From Thermococci archaeon (GTDB lineage Archaea; Methanobacteriota_B; Thermococci; Thermococcales; Thermococcaceae): a DNA stretch of 12,915 bases. The stretch is taken from the NCBI GenBank assembly GCA_003663535.1, contig QMUE01000013.1, positions 1 to 12,915 on the forward strand, in the 5' to 3' direction. The translations under genes were made by a program, and so were the position numbers. Below the pieces are notes generated by a model. The model saw nothing but the letters and a program-made list of their open reading frames with translations, searched no databases and was not told the origin of the DNA. This document shows, piece after piece, positions 1 through 8,134 of this stretch. The first letter of the stretch is position 1. Every line of letters starts with the position of its first letter.

Positions 1-815
1 ATATAGTTTATGGAACCGGTGCTAGTGATGTTAAAGGAGGCCTAGCAAGCGTACTTCTCATGATGGAGAGCCTCAAGAGGGGAAACCAAGAGCTTAATGT
101 TGGTGTTGTATTTGTGAGTGATGAAGAAAAAGGCGGCATGGGCTCAGCATTATTCATGGAGCGCTATAAACCAAAGATGGCTATCGTGATAGAACCCACT
201 GATCTTGAAGTGCACATAGCCCATGCTGGAAACATAGAAGCATATTTTGAAGTTAATGGAAAAGAGGCCCATGGGGCCTGTCCTGAAAGTGGTATAAATG
301 CTATTGATCAAACTTATAAAATGATAGAAGAACTTAAGGGCCTAGAACCATTTAAACAGAAGGGCAAATACTTCGATGCATACATTGGCCTTCAAGAACT
401 GATATGTGAGAACCCCTACTACTTAATTCCTGCTCTCTGTAAAGGGAGATTGGAAGCAAGGCTTTTACCAACCCAAGAGGTCGAAGACATTTTAGATCTT
501 ATAGAACCTATTTTGGAAGAATATACACTCAAATATGAGTATACTGAGATATGGGACGGTTATGAACTTGATGAAGATGAGGAAATTGTCCAACTTGCGA
601 AAAAGGCAATGGATGAAGTCGGAATTGAAGATTTCGGAGGAATGCGGAGCTGGACAGATGCTATCAACTTTATGTACAATGGGACAAAAACAATAGTCTT
701 TGGACCCGGAAACCTTGATATTTCTCACACAAAAAGCGAGAGAATAGACGTTAGAGATGTTGTGGAGGCAAGTGAATTCCTAAAGAAAATCAACGAAATC
801 TACGGCCGGAGTTAG
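1..815 (+). CDS. M20-family zinc amidohydrolase (ArgE/DapE/LysK-like), 5'-truncated
   Basis: The window opens inside this gene; the frame reads from base 3 and gives the last 270 residues. M20 metallopeptidases hydrolyse amide bonds such as N-acetylornithine or succinyl-diaminopimelate with two zinc ions in the cytoplasm. Visible motifs, numbered in the fragment: GTGASDVKGG (5-13, metal-bridging Asp9), SDEEKGG (catalytic Glu41 and metal Glu42), an IEPT metal-ligand motif, the dimerisation-domain EAHG histidine, and the late DISHTKSERI histidine near the C-terminus. The order of catalytic half, lid domain and return to the catalytic half matches the family. The missing part should hold the first HxD zinc motif. 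Substrate cannot be told from this half; acetylornithine, LysW-linked amino acid or dipeptide are all possible. The next gene starts 6 bases after the stop, so they are probably cotranscribed. Confidence 0.88.
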   Translation, partial: IVYGTGASDVKGGLASVLLMMESLKRGNQELNVGVVFVSDEEKGGMGSALFMERYKPKMAIVIEPTDLEVHIAHAGNIEAYFEVNGKEAHGACPESGINAIDQTYKMIEELKGLEPFKQKGKYFDAYIGLQELICENPYYLIPALCKGRLEARLLPTQEVEDILDLIEPILEEYTLKYEYTEIWDGYELDEDEEIVQLAKKAMDEVGIEDFGGMRSWTDAINFMYNGTKTIVFGPGNLDISHTKSERIDVRDVVEASEFLKKINEIYGRS

Positions 816-821
816 AGAACA

Positions 822-1751
822 ATGAAAAAGCTCTACAAATTTTTTATTGGAGTCTTTCTCTTCTTAATAACCCTCTACTTAATTCCCATACCAAGTCCCG
901 GTCAAAATGTAGAAGATATAGCTCTTCCAGAGAGTAAATTCATTGAAGTGTGTGGGTTAAAGGTTCATTATGTAGAAAAACCAGGTGAGGGGAATTTACT
1001 GCTTTTACACGGCTTTGGAGCCAGCACATTTTCCTGGAGATATTTGCTCGAGGGCAATTTGAGTGAGAGAGTTGTTGCGTTTGACAGGCCCGGTTTTGGA
1101 CTCACGGAAAGAAAAAATCCCAAAGGACTACTCTGTAACCCTTACTCTCCTGAAGGAGCTGCAGAGTTGACTTTAAAACTAATGGATGAACTTGGGATGG
1201 AAAAGGCCACCTTAGTTGGCCATTCTGCAGGTGCAGGGGTAGCACTCTTAGTTTCGATTAAAGCCCCTGAAAGAGTTGAAAAATTGATTTTAGTGGCCCC
1301 TGCATGGGAAGCAAGAAACCAAAGCACTTTTCAAAAGCTCATTTTCTCTCTTCCATGGACTGAGAAGTATTTTCCACTAATACTTCGTTTTTCAGTTGAC
1401 AGGCTAGAAGGAATCCTTGAAAACGCGTGGTATAACCAAAGCAAACTAACTGGAGAAGTTTGGGAAGGGTATAAGAGGCCTTTAAAGACCAAAGACTGGG
1501 ATAAAGGCCTGTTTTGGGTAACTAAATATGGAGAATACCCCAATATAGCGGAAGAACTCAAAAATCTAAATATTCCTACTCTGATAGTCCACTGCAGGCA
1601 AGATAAGATAGTACCTCTAGAAAGTGGAAAAAAGCTACATCAAATTATTCCAAACTCTCAGCTGGTGATAATGGAAGAATGCGGTCATTTACCCCATGAA
1701 GAAAAACCAAGTGAATTCCTTCGAATTTTAAGCGACTTCTTGAAAGGATAA
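822..1751 (+). CDS. Alpha/beta hydrolase with N-terminal membrane anchor
   Basis: This 309-residue protein is a serine hydrolase of the alpha/beta fold, probably an esterase or lipase-like enzyme; the substrate is unknown. Residues 7-21 form a hydrophobic segment after a KKLYK basic start, so it is likely anchored at or exported across the membrane. The oxyanion motif HGFG is at 63-66, the nucleophile elbow GHSAG at 133-137 (Ser135), the acid in CRQDKIVP is Asp261, and the histidine in ECGHLPHEE is His289, giving a complete triad. Residues about 165-235 are a helical cap. The ATG lies 6 bases after the M20 gene's stop, and GGAG at 808-811 overlaps that stop, suggesting translational coupling. 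Its stop codon directly abuts the stop of the opposing helicase gene. Confidence 0.88.
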   Translation: MKKLYKFFIGVFLFLITLYLIPIPSPGQNVEDIALPESKFIEVCGLKVHYVEKPGEGNLLLLHGFGASTFSWRYLLEGNLSERVVAFDRPGFGLTERKNPKGLLCNPYSPEGAAELTLKLMDELGMEKATLVGHSAGAGVALLVSIKAPERVEKLILVAPAWEARNQSTFQKLIFSLPWTEKYFPLILRFSVDRLEGILENAWYNQSKLTGEVWEGYKRPLKTKDWDKGLFWVTKYGEYPNIAEELKNLNIPTLIVHCRQDKIVPLESGKKLHQIIPNSQLVIMEECGHLPHEEKPSEFLRILSDFLKG

Positions 1752-4502
1752 TCACTCCTTCCAAAACTTTCTTGTTCTTATGTATCTTCTTTCGGCCTCA
1801 AGCAGTGCAACAAGAAGAGCTTCCCCCTTATACTGACTTAGAAGCCTTGCGGCGGTATCAGGCCCTACACCATAACTCGCAAGTGCCAAAACCGCATCAA
1901 ATCCATAAACCTTAAGGAGATCACTAGCCTTTATCAACCTTCTATATGCGCTCTCCTCCTCTTTTTCAAGACCCTCTTTTCTGTTGAGTTTCTTCAACGC
2001 TGAAACAAATAACTCAGCATCTATTGGATGTGCCACAGTGACCATAAGAGAGGAGCACTTTGGACATTGTAAATGTTCAAGCCTATTCTTTAAGCGTGAG
2101 ACCCTTGTAGTGCTTTTCCATCCACAGTTTGTGCATATTAAAGCAACTTCAGTATTTAGAAGGCGCTCTTTAAATAACATAAGAATCTCATCTTTCTCGA
2201 GTTCTCCTCCTACAAGAAATTCTCCTCCAATATTCAAATTAATGACTGCAAGGGGGGAAGGCTCCTTCCTTAAAACTCCTTTAATCCTGATCCTCCCCTC
2301 TTTCAAAACCCTTAAAACCTCCCCTGCCCTTTCAATATCAAGTTTATCATGAAAAAGTTCATTTAAAGTCTCTTTCTCAATAACTGTGCCTTCAAAAAGC
2401 CTCTCCACTTTTCTTATTTTAGCCTCCCTTCTTAGAGCCCCCATTCTTTTTGCCACATTGAGCATTCTCCACCGATAGGCCGTGCTCCCTCTCAATTCTC
2501 TAGCTATCACAAACTCAAGAACCCTGTGGTCTTGGAGGAGGTAGTTCTTAACTTCATTGGGATTAAGCTGGAACGGAGTGTGAAGTACTATTGCATGAGC
2601 TTGAGCTTTCATTGCAAATACTTTACCATACTTTGCTGTCAAAAATGCCATTAAAAATCTGCCAATGGCTTCATTAGCTTGATTACCGAAATCTGCATGA
2701 ATAACTAAGGCCTTTGGGATGGATTCTAAACCTATGTCTCTATCAGTTCCCAAGGGTTCTTGCTTTTCCAGAATATTCTTTACAAGTTTTAGATCCTCCT
2801 CCCGAAAATCTACAAGTGAGATTGACCTCTTAGCAGAACTAAAATCAAATAGGAGTTCTCGTTTGAGTTTTCCAACTTCTAATGCAACCTCAAATGGAAC
2901 AGGGATCATTTCTCCCTCCCAACTTGGTACAGCACTCTGCAAACTCTTACTCTCCCTAACTCTAAGAAGCCTAGATTCCTCATCGACTCCAAGCAATATC
3001 CAGCTTCTTCCGTGCATAATAAACTCCATACCCTCTTCTAAATCCATTACAAAGCTCTCGTCCAAACGACCAACAATTCTTCCACTCTTAACGTCAAAAA
3101 CACGGTAGCTAATCTCATCGGGAATCGTGGAAAGGTTTTCATAGTAGTACTGATATGCTCCTCTTCTCAGGTATAAAAGGCCACTATCCTCATCATAACC
3201 AATTAAGCGTGCGTCACTTAACATGTGGAGAACTGCCCCGTAATCTTCCCATGTTAAGTCTCTATAGGGATATGCTCTCTTAGCAATCTCAAATGGGGCC
3301 TCTTTTGGCAGTCTTCTGTGTTCCATTAAAAGCCCAACTATAAAATGACCCAAAACATCAAGGGCATTCTTATATGGCTTTACTGCCTCAAGTTTACCTT
3401 CCAAAGCCCTTTTAGCAATAATCAAGCTTTCTAAATAATCTTCTACATTGGTAGTAATGATATAACCCTCACTCACCTCTCCGGCCCTATGTTTTGAACG
3501 CCCGATTCTCTGGATAAGTCGATTAACCTGCCTTGGGCTCATATACTGGATAACAACATCCACCTCACCTATATCTATCCCAAGTTCCATCGAAGAAGTA
3601 CAAACCAAGGCCTTAATACTCCCTTCTTTGAGTGCTTTCTCAGCTTGAACTCTGGCCTCCTTAGAGAGACTTCCATGATGAACTTCAACAGGCTTTCCCC
3701 AAGCTTTAAAACGATGGGCCAAGATTTCAGCAAATTGTCTGGTATTTGTGAAGACTAAGGCCCTTTCGTACTTTTCAATTATTTCCCACAAAACTCGTAA
3801 ACGAGTGGCAACATCTAAAGGGACACTTAATTTCCTAGAGAGCTCAATGTCCCTTTCATCCGGCTGAGGAAAGAGGACATTAACTTTATACCCTTTTTCT
3901 ATCGGTGGTCTGACTACTACATCAGCCTTAAGCCACGTCTTAATCTCTTCCTCATTTCCGACAGTTGCAGAAAGGCCAACTCTTTGAAATTCTGCAATTT
4001 CGGCAAGTCTCTCAAGTGCTAAACTGAGTTGTGCTCCTCTTTTGTTATCAACGAGCTCAACTATCTCATCAACCACCACAAATTTAACATTTGAAATGGC
4101 CTTACGGAGAGATTTCATTGTAAGAATGATTCCAAGAGTTTCAGGAGTGATAATGAGAACATGTGGAGGCTTTTTTACCTGTTGGGCCTTCCTATATGCA
4201 GAAGTATCCCCATGTCTAACCTCCACATTAAGGTTTAACTTTTCCCCCCACCAGAGCAACCTGTCTAAAAGATCCCTATTAAGAGCCTTTAAAGGAGCTA
4301 TGTAAAGGGCAGAAATTGGTTTTAGACCATCTTCTAAGATTGCATTAAAAACCGGCAACACTGCCGCTTCAGTTTTTCCACTTCCGGTAGGAGCCACTAT
4401 TAAAACACTCTTTCCAGAACTAACCTCCTCAAAAGCCTTCATCTGAAGCTCATTAACCCCTCCAAATTTTTCCTTTATAGCTTTTTTCAGGAGAAAGTGC
4501 AT
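1752..4502 (-). CDS. Lhr-type superfamily 2 helicase with C-terminal zinc finger
   Basis: Starting at the ATG at 4502 the protein has 916 residues. Motifs, numbered from an in-frame GTG at 4535 (subtract 11): Walker A APTGSGKT 48-55, DEIV box 156-159, SAT 189-191, SMELGIDIG about 315-323 and QRIGRS 342-347. After the two RecA domains come a winged-helix region, the Lhr-core WEGE segment (539-542) and an IHADFGNQANEAIGR segment (612-626), then a four-cysteine zinc finger (C801, C804, C824, C827) and a helix-hairpin-helix-like GVGPDTAARLL near the end. Lhr proteins unwind or anneal DNA and RNA in repair or RNA metabolism; an archaeal Ski2-like assignment is the main alternative. ATG 4502 is preferred because TTTTTAAA lies 25 bases upstream, implying a leaderless mRNA. 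The GTG at 4535 would overlap the alcohol dehydrogenase stop by four bases. Confidence 0.9.
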   Translation of the reverse strand: MHFLLKKAIKEKFGGVNELQMKAFEEVSSGKSVLIVAPTGSGKTEAAVLPVFNAILEDGLKPISALYIAPLKALNRDLLDRLLWWGEKLNLNVEVRHGDTSAYRKAQQVKKPPHVLIITPETLGIILTMKSLRKAISNVKFVVVDEIVELVDNKRGAQLSLALERLAEIAEFQRVGLSATVGNEEEIKTWLKADVVVRPPIEKGYKVNVLFPQPDERDIELSRKLSVPLDVATRLRVLWEIIEKYERALVFTNTRQFAEILAHRFKAWGKPVEVHHGSLSKEARVQAEKALKEGSIKALVCTSSMELGIDIGEVDVVIQYMSPRQVNRLIQRIGRSKHRAGEVSEGYIITTNVEDYLESLIIAKRALEGKLEAVKPYKNALDVLGHFIVGLLMEHRRLPKEAPFEIAKRAYPYRDLTWEDYGAVLHMLSDARLIGYDEDSGLLYLRRGAYQYYYENLSTIPDEISYRVFDVKSGRIVGRLDESFVMDLEEGMEFIMHGRSWILLGVDEESRLLRVRESKSLQSAVPSWEGEMIPVPFEVALEVGKLKRELLFDFSSAKRSISLVDFREEDLKLVKNILEKQEPLGTDRDIGLESIPKALVIHADFGNQANEAIGRFLMAFLTAKYGKVFAMKAQAHAIVLHTPFQLNPNEVKNYLLQDHRVLEFVIARELRGSTAYRWRMLNVAKRMGALRREAKIRKVERLFEGTVIEKETLNELFHDKLDIERAGEVLRVLKEGRIRIKGVLRKEPSPLAVINLNIGGEFLVGGELEKDEILMLFKERLLNTEVALICTNCGWKSTTRVSRLKNRLEHLQCPKCSSLMVTVAHPIDAELFVSALKKLNRKEGLEKEEESAYRRLIKASDLLKVYGFDAVLALASYGVGPDTAARLLSQYKGEALLVALLEAERRYIRTRKFWKE

Positions 4503-4521
4503 GATAGAAAAAGTGAAAGAG

Positions 4522-4532
4522 GGTTTAAAAAT
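4522..4532 (-). promoter_or_regulatory. TATA element for the Lhr-type helicase
   Basis: On the minus strand ATTTTTAAAC sits over the stop codon of the upstream alcohol dehydrogenase gene. Its centre is about 25 bases from the ATG at 4502, the usual archaeal TATA-to-start-of-transcription distance, and no ribosome-binding site intervenes. This fits a leaderless transcript starting at the ATG. It is inferred from spacing alone. Confidence 0.45.
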
Positions 4533-5674
4533 CACTCGCCATAATAAGCTTTCCTATACAGCTCTTTTATGTCTCCAATGCTAGGTTCTATAGGGTTAAA
4601 ATTAACTAAAGGATCATTATAAGCCTTTTCTGCCATTTCATCGAGCTTTGAAAGGAATGTTTCTTCATCAACAAGCTCATTAAGCTTTGGAACTCCAAGC
4701 ATTTCATTGAACTCTTTAATGACTTCAAGAAGCTCTTCAGATGTATTAAACCCTATCTCTTTGGCTATCTTGGCATATTTCTTCCTTGTACTTTCATCCT
4801 TCATGTTAAAATTTATTACATAGGGCAGAAATATTGCATTAAGCAAGCCATGTGGCCCTATCCAAGCGGCCTTATGACTTAAACTGTGGCATATCCCAAG
4901 GCGAGCATTTAGAAACGCTATTCCTGCCATAGTTGCAGCATAGTGAATCTTTTCCCTTGCTTTCCCATCACCCTTAACCGACAAAGGAAGCCATTTAAAG
5001 ACTGTTTTTATAGCCCCCAATGCCATAGCATCACTAAAAGGAGTTGCCACCTTTGTCGTATAGGCCTCTATACCATGCACCAAAACATCTAAGCCACTAT
5101 TTCTGGCAATCTCTTCTGACATCGTTCTTGGTAACCTTGGATCAAGAATTGCATACTCTGGAGCAATTTCGTAGGAAACAAGGTTATATTTTGCTCCATC
5201 TTTTTTGAGCACGCTAGCTGCAGAAACTTCACTTCCAGCCCCACTTGTGGAAGGTATAGCTATCAAAGGAGTCTTAAGTTTAGGGATAATTCTAACTGGT
5301 CTTGTGAATCTATTAAGAAAAGCTACTTCCTCAAAACCCAAATCAGGCACTTCATAAAACACCTTTATAGCCTTTGTTATATCTATTACACTTCCACCGC
5401 CAAGGGCAATAAGTAAGTCAGGAGAGAACTCCCTAACCCTTGGAAGGATCTCTTCTACGTCTTCATAAGTTGGCTCAGCCGGTAAACCCTCCATAGCATC
5501 CACTTCCGCACCGGCCTCTTCTGCATAGTCCATAACCTCGTTCAAAAACCCATGAATACGCATAGATTTACTTGAAAGTATCATGACTCTTTCATAATTC
5601 CTAGCCACACTTTCTACATATCTTAAACTTCCCTCTCCCATAATTATCCTCGTCTTTAAACTGAAAAACCTCAT
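4532..5674 (-). CDS. Iron-containing (group III) alcohol dehydrogenase
   Basis: This 380-residue NAD(P)-dependent oxidoreductase interconverts alcohols and aldehydes or ketones in the cytoplasm. Visible motifs, numbered from ATG 5674: nucleotide-binding GGGSVID at 92-98, STSGAGSE at 142-149, and metal ligands Asp196 and His200 (DVLVH), His263 (CHSLSH) and His275 (GPHG), the full iron-binding set in the family spacing. Length is normal for the family. Three nearby starts exist (GTG 5683, ATG 5680, ATG 5674); the last is chosen because GGTGAT lies about five bases upstream. It follows mtnA by about 56 bases and seems to have its own TATA. In Thermococcales such enzymes remove aldehydes formed in fermentation, but the substrate here is not visible. 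Confidence 0.9.
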   Translation of the reverse strand: MRFFSLKTRIIMGEGSLRYVESVARNYERVMILSSKSMRIHGFLNEVMDYAEEAGAEVDAMEGLPAEPTYEDVEEILPRVREFSPDLLIALGGGSVIDITKAIKVFYEVPDLGFEEVAFLNRFTRPVRIIPKLKTPLIAIPSTSGAGSEVSAASVLKKDGAKYNLVSYEIAPEYAILDPRLPRTMSEEIARNSGLDVLVHGIEAYTTKVATPFSDAMALGAIKTVFKWLPLSVKGDGKAREKIHYAATMAGIAFLNARLGICHSLSHKAAWIGPHGLLNAIFLPYVINFNMKDESTRKKYAKIAKEIGFNTSEELLEVIKEFNEMLGVPKLNELVDEETFLSKLDEMAEKAYNDPLVNFNPIEPSIGDIKELYRKAYYGE

Positions 5675-5702
5675 GAGCATCACCAGAAAAAATAAGGAAT
5701 GA

Positions 5703-5713
5703 GGATATTTAAC
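5703..5713 (-). promoter_or_regulatory. TATA-like element for the alcohol dehydrogenase
   Basis: GTTAAATATCC on the minus strand lies in the short gap after mtnA, about 25-30 bases before the GTG/ATG cluster at 5683-5674. It would allow the dehydrogenase to be transcribed apart from mtnA. The element is an imperfect match to the archaeal TATA consensus. Confidence 0.35.
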
Positions 5714-5730
5714 TCTTCTTGGACAACCAA

Positions 5731-6795
5731 TTATTCAAAAAGTTTCTTTAAATTCCTTTCAAACGGTGGGTACACTACTCCTCTGTCAGTAATTATTGCC
5801 GTTAGGTATTTGTGGGGTGTTACATCAAAGGCCGGGTTATAAACATCAACATCTGGGGCTATTTTGCATCCTCCACAGGTTAATACTTCCTCTTTTGGTC
5901 TCTCTTCAATTGGAATCTCCTTTCCGCTCTTAAGGTTCATATCAACTGTGGAAATTGGTGCAATTGTGAAGAACGGGATTTTATGTTCCTTTGCAAGCAC
6001 AGCCAGAGAATAGGTCCCTATTTTATTGGCAAAATCACCATTGGCGACTATTCTATCTGCACCAACGATTATCGCATCCACCTTTCCCTGTTGCATGATA
6101 AACCCCGCCATATTATCGCTTATTAGCTTTAGTGGAATTCCATCGTAGTGATATTCCCAAGCAGATAAGCGGGCACCTTGAAGCACAGGCCTTGTTTCAT
6201 CAACCCATAGAAGTTTGAGCTTTCCCTCTCTATGCATCACTCTTAAAGCCGCTCCAACTGTGCCGAGATGCACCGTGGCTAAGCTACCTGCATTGCAATG
6301 TGTTAGAACATTCCCTTCAGGGAGAATCTCGGCTCCATAATGGCCCATTCTAAGGTTCGCCTCAACATCTTCATCTGCTATCTTGTGGCCCTCTTCAATA
6401 ATCAGCTTCTTTATTGTGTCAAGATTATTCTCTTTATGCTCCTCTACAAGACTTTTAACCCTATTAAGGGCCCAGAAGAGGTTAACTGCAGTTGGTCTGG
6501 TATTTTTAAGGATTTCAAATGCTTTGTAAAACTCATCGAAAAACTTTTCCTTTGTCTTTGCATTACTCTTTTCTGCAAGCAAAGCCAATCCATAAGCAGC
6601 CGTTGCACCTATAGCTGGAGCGCCACGAACTTGAAGGGTTTTTATTGCTCTGGCAACATCCTCAACTTTTTCCAATGCTATTACTTTGAACTCTTTAGGA
6701 AGCAAAAGCTGATCAATAAGATACACTTTTCCTTCTCTAAATTCAACACTTCTCGGGAGTTTTGTAAGTTCCTCTGGTTTGTATTTTATCTCCAT
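5731..6795 (-). CDS. mtnA: S-methyl-5-thioribose-1-phosphate isomerase
   Basis: This 354-residue enzyme isomerises methylthioribose-1-phosphate to methylthioribulose-1-phosphate in methionine salvage from methylthioadenosine; it is cytoplasmic and of the eIF2B-like fold. Diagnostic motifs are RGAPAIGATAAYG at 57-69, the catalytic THCNAGSLAT with Cys167, WVDETRPVLQGARLSAWE at 197-214, GADRI with Asp247 followed by NGDFANKIGTY, and PAFDVTP at 321-327. Cysteine and aspartate are the known catalytic pair. Archaeal paralogues include ribose-1,5-bisphosphate isomerase, but the length of over 350 residues and the complete motif set favour MtnA. The ATG at 6795 is chosen over an upstream TTG (6810) because GAGGTG at about 6802-6807 is a good ribosome-binding site for it. 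Confidence 0.88.
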   Translation of the reverse strand: MEIKYKPEELTKLPRSVEFREGKVYLIDQLLLPKEFKVIALEKVEDVARAIKTLQVRGAPAIGATAAYGLALLAEKSNAKTKEKFFDEFYKAFEILKNTRPTAVNLFWALNRVKSLVEEHKENNLDTIKKLIIEEGHKIADEDVEANLRMGHYGAEILPEGNVLTHCNAGSLATVHLGTVGAALRVMHREGKLKLLWVDETRPVLQGARLSAWEYHYDGIPLKLISDNMAGFIMQQGKVDAIIVGADRIVANGDFANKIGTYSLAVLAKEHKIPFFTIAPISTVDMNLKSGKEIPIEERPKEEVLTCGGCKIAPDVDVYNPAFDVTPHKYLTAIITDRGVVYPPFERNLKKLFE

Positions 6796-6837
6796 TCTCG
6801 CCCACCTCAAGATTTTGTGATGGTAGTTATCTTCAGA

Positions 6838-6855
6838 AGAATTTATTAAATCTTC
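6838..6855. promoter_or_regulatory. Shared symmetric TATA of divergent mtnA and THEP1 NTPase
   Basis: ATTTATTAAAT at 6841-6851 is nearly its own reverse complement. Purine-rich BRE-like bases flank it on both sides: AGAAGA leading into the plus-strand element and GAGGAAG leading into the minus-strand element. It is about 38 bases from the NTPase ATG and about 46-56 from the mtnA ATG; both genes have a ribosome-binding site and so need short leaders. No second TATA is obvious in the 83-base gap. Confidence 0.5.
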
Positions 6856-6878
6856 CTCTAAAAAGTGTAGGGAGCATC

Positions 6879-7394
6879 ATGAAAATTTTTATCACAGGCC
6901 TACCGGGAGTTGGTAAGACAACCATTATATTAAAAGTCACGAAAGAGCTTAAAAATCATGATTTAAAAATTGGCGGCTTTGTAACCCAAGAAATTAGAGA
7001 AAAGGGGAAAAGAGTAGGTTTTAAAATTAAAGCCCTCGATACCGGAGAAGAAGGCATCCTCGCATGGGCTGGAGATGGATACCCAAGAGTTGGAAGATAC
7101 GTGGTTAATCTCAAAGACATAAACAACATAGCTGTCTCAGCAATAAGGAGGGCCGTTGAAAATGCTGATGTAATAATCATAGACGAAATTGGGGCCATGG
7201 AGTACAAAAGCAGAGAATTTGCAAAGAGCATTGATGAAGTAATCAAAAGCGAAAAAGTACTTTTAGCTACGGTTCATAGAAGATACATAGATAGATTCAA
7301 AACCCTAGGAAGAGTTTATGTCCTCACTCCTGAAAATAGAGAACAAATAAGGCAAGAAATCATTGAAAGTTTAAGAACGCACTGGAAGATTTGA
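6879..7394 (+). CDS. THEP1-type nucleoside-triphosphatase
   Basis: This 171-residue P-loop NTPase belongs to the THEP1/NTPCR family, cytoplasmic enzymes that slowly hydrolyse ATP, GTP and other NTPs; the physiological role is unknown. Walker A is GLPGVGKT at 7-14 and Walker B is IIIDEIGAME at 99-108, followed by SREF and the late LLATVHRR segment at 128-135, all in family order. Length matches archaeal members (about 170-180). GGGAG at 6870-6874 is the ribosome-binding site for the ATG at 6879. The gene is divergent from mtnA and ends 8 bases from the stop of the opposing ABC ATPase. I see no reason to link it functionally to either neighbour. Confidence 0.9.
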   Translation: MKIFITGLPGVGKTTIILKVTKELKNHDLKIGGFVTQEIREKGKRVGFKIKALDTGEEGILAWAGDGYPRVGRYVVNLKDINNIAVSAIRRAVENADVIIIDEIGAMEYKSREFAKSIDEVIKSEKVLLATVHRRYIDRFKTLGRVYVLTPENREQIRQEIIESLRTHWKI

Positions 7395-7402
7395 GACACC
7401 CA

Positions 7403-8134
7403 TTATTCAATCGCCGTTACAATCTTAAGACTATCCACTTCTGTTATTTTTGCTTTTATCTCATAAACTTCCTCCAAGACCTCTGGGGTTAATTTAGAAG
7501 GTTTGCCAATCCAGCGAACCTCGCCCTTATCAAGAATCAAAAGATTATCTGCATAGTTCAGAGCCAAATTCAAATCATGCATGACAGCCACAACAACTTT
7601 CTCCTTTTTAAGAGCTTTTAAAAGATTCATTATCCGAAGTGCATGGTTAATGTCCAAATGAGAAGTGGGTTCGTCAAGCAGCATTACATTACTTCCCTGG
7701 GCCAGTGCCCTTGCAACCAAAACCAGCTGATACTCCCCACCACTTAACTTTGTTACAAGCTCATGTTTCCTTTCCCACATTCCCACTGTTTTCAAAGCAT
7801 CCTCAACAGTCCCTCCTGTAGCATAGCTTCCAAGTTCAACAAACTCTTCAACCGTAAATGCGAACTCTGGGTAGGAGCTTTGAGGGACATAAGAAATATA
7901 CTTAGCCCTCTCTTTAGGTTTCAGATTAAGTAGGTTAATGCCATTTAATTTCGCATAACCTTTAGGTTTTAAAATTCCAACCAGACACTTGAGAAGTGTG
8001 GATTTCCCCGCCCCATTAGGACCAACAATTGCCAAGAGCTTCCCCTCCTCAGCCGAAAATGAAACATTTTTCAGCACTTCCTTCTGGTTATATGAAAAAG
8101 ACACCCTGACTTCAAGTCTAACCAAGGAGCTCAC
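7403..8134 (-). CDS. FecCD/BtuCD-type ABC transporter ATP-binding protein
   Basis: This 243-residue ATPase powers the permease encoded just upstream and should import an iron-siderophore, heme or cobalamin-type compound. Numbered from GTG 8134: Walker A GPNGAGKST 38-46, Q-loop Gln85 in SYVPQSS, signature LSGGE 130-134, Walker B MLLDEP 151-156, D-loop SHLD and switch His186 in VMHDLNLAL, which is typical of the BtuD/FhuC/FecE branch. The start overlaps the permease end by 17 bases, showing operon structure and coupling. A TTG at 8125 is an equally good start because GGGGTGAG lies 5 bases before it; that version begins MVRLEV. Substrate cannot be read from the ATPase. Confidence 0.9.
   Translation of the reverse strand: MSSLVRLEVRVSFSYNQKEVLKNVSFSAEEGKLLAIVGPNGAGKSTLLKCLVGILKPKGYAKLNGINLLNLKPKERAKYISYVPQSSYPEFAFTVEEFVELGSYATGGTVEDALKTVGMWERKHELVTKLSGGEYQLVLVARALAQGSNVMLLDEPTSHLDINHALRIMNLLKALKKEKVVVAVMHDLNLALNYADNLLILDKGEVRWIGKPSKLTPEVLEEVYEIKAKITEVDSLKIVTAIE

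Noticed and set aside
112..124. GTGATGA resembling a C box of a C/D guide RNA
   Set aside because: It lies inside the conserved SDEE motif of the M20 enzyme, with no matching D or D' boxes at the right distances.
5731..6795. Ribose-1,5-bisphosphate isomerase (archaeal AMP pathway) instead of MtnA
   Set aside because: Same fold, but length over 350 residues, the VDETRPVLQGARL motif and the THCNAGSLAT/GADRI set fit MtnA better. I kept MtnA with some residual doubt.
7443..7458. T-rich stretch after the THEP1 gene as its terminator
   Set aside because: GTTATTTTTGCTTTTA is T-rich on the plus strand, but it lies inside the opposing ABC ATPase coding sequence and may just reflect codon content; not strong enough to list.
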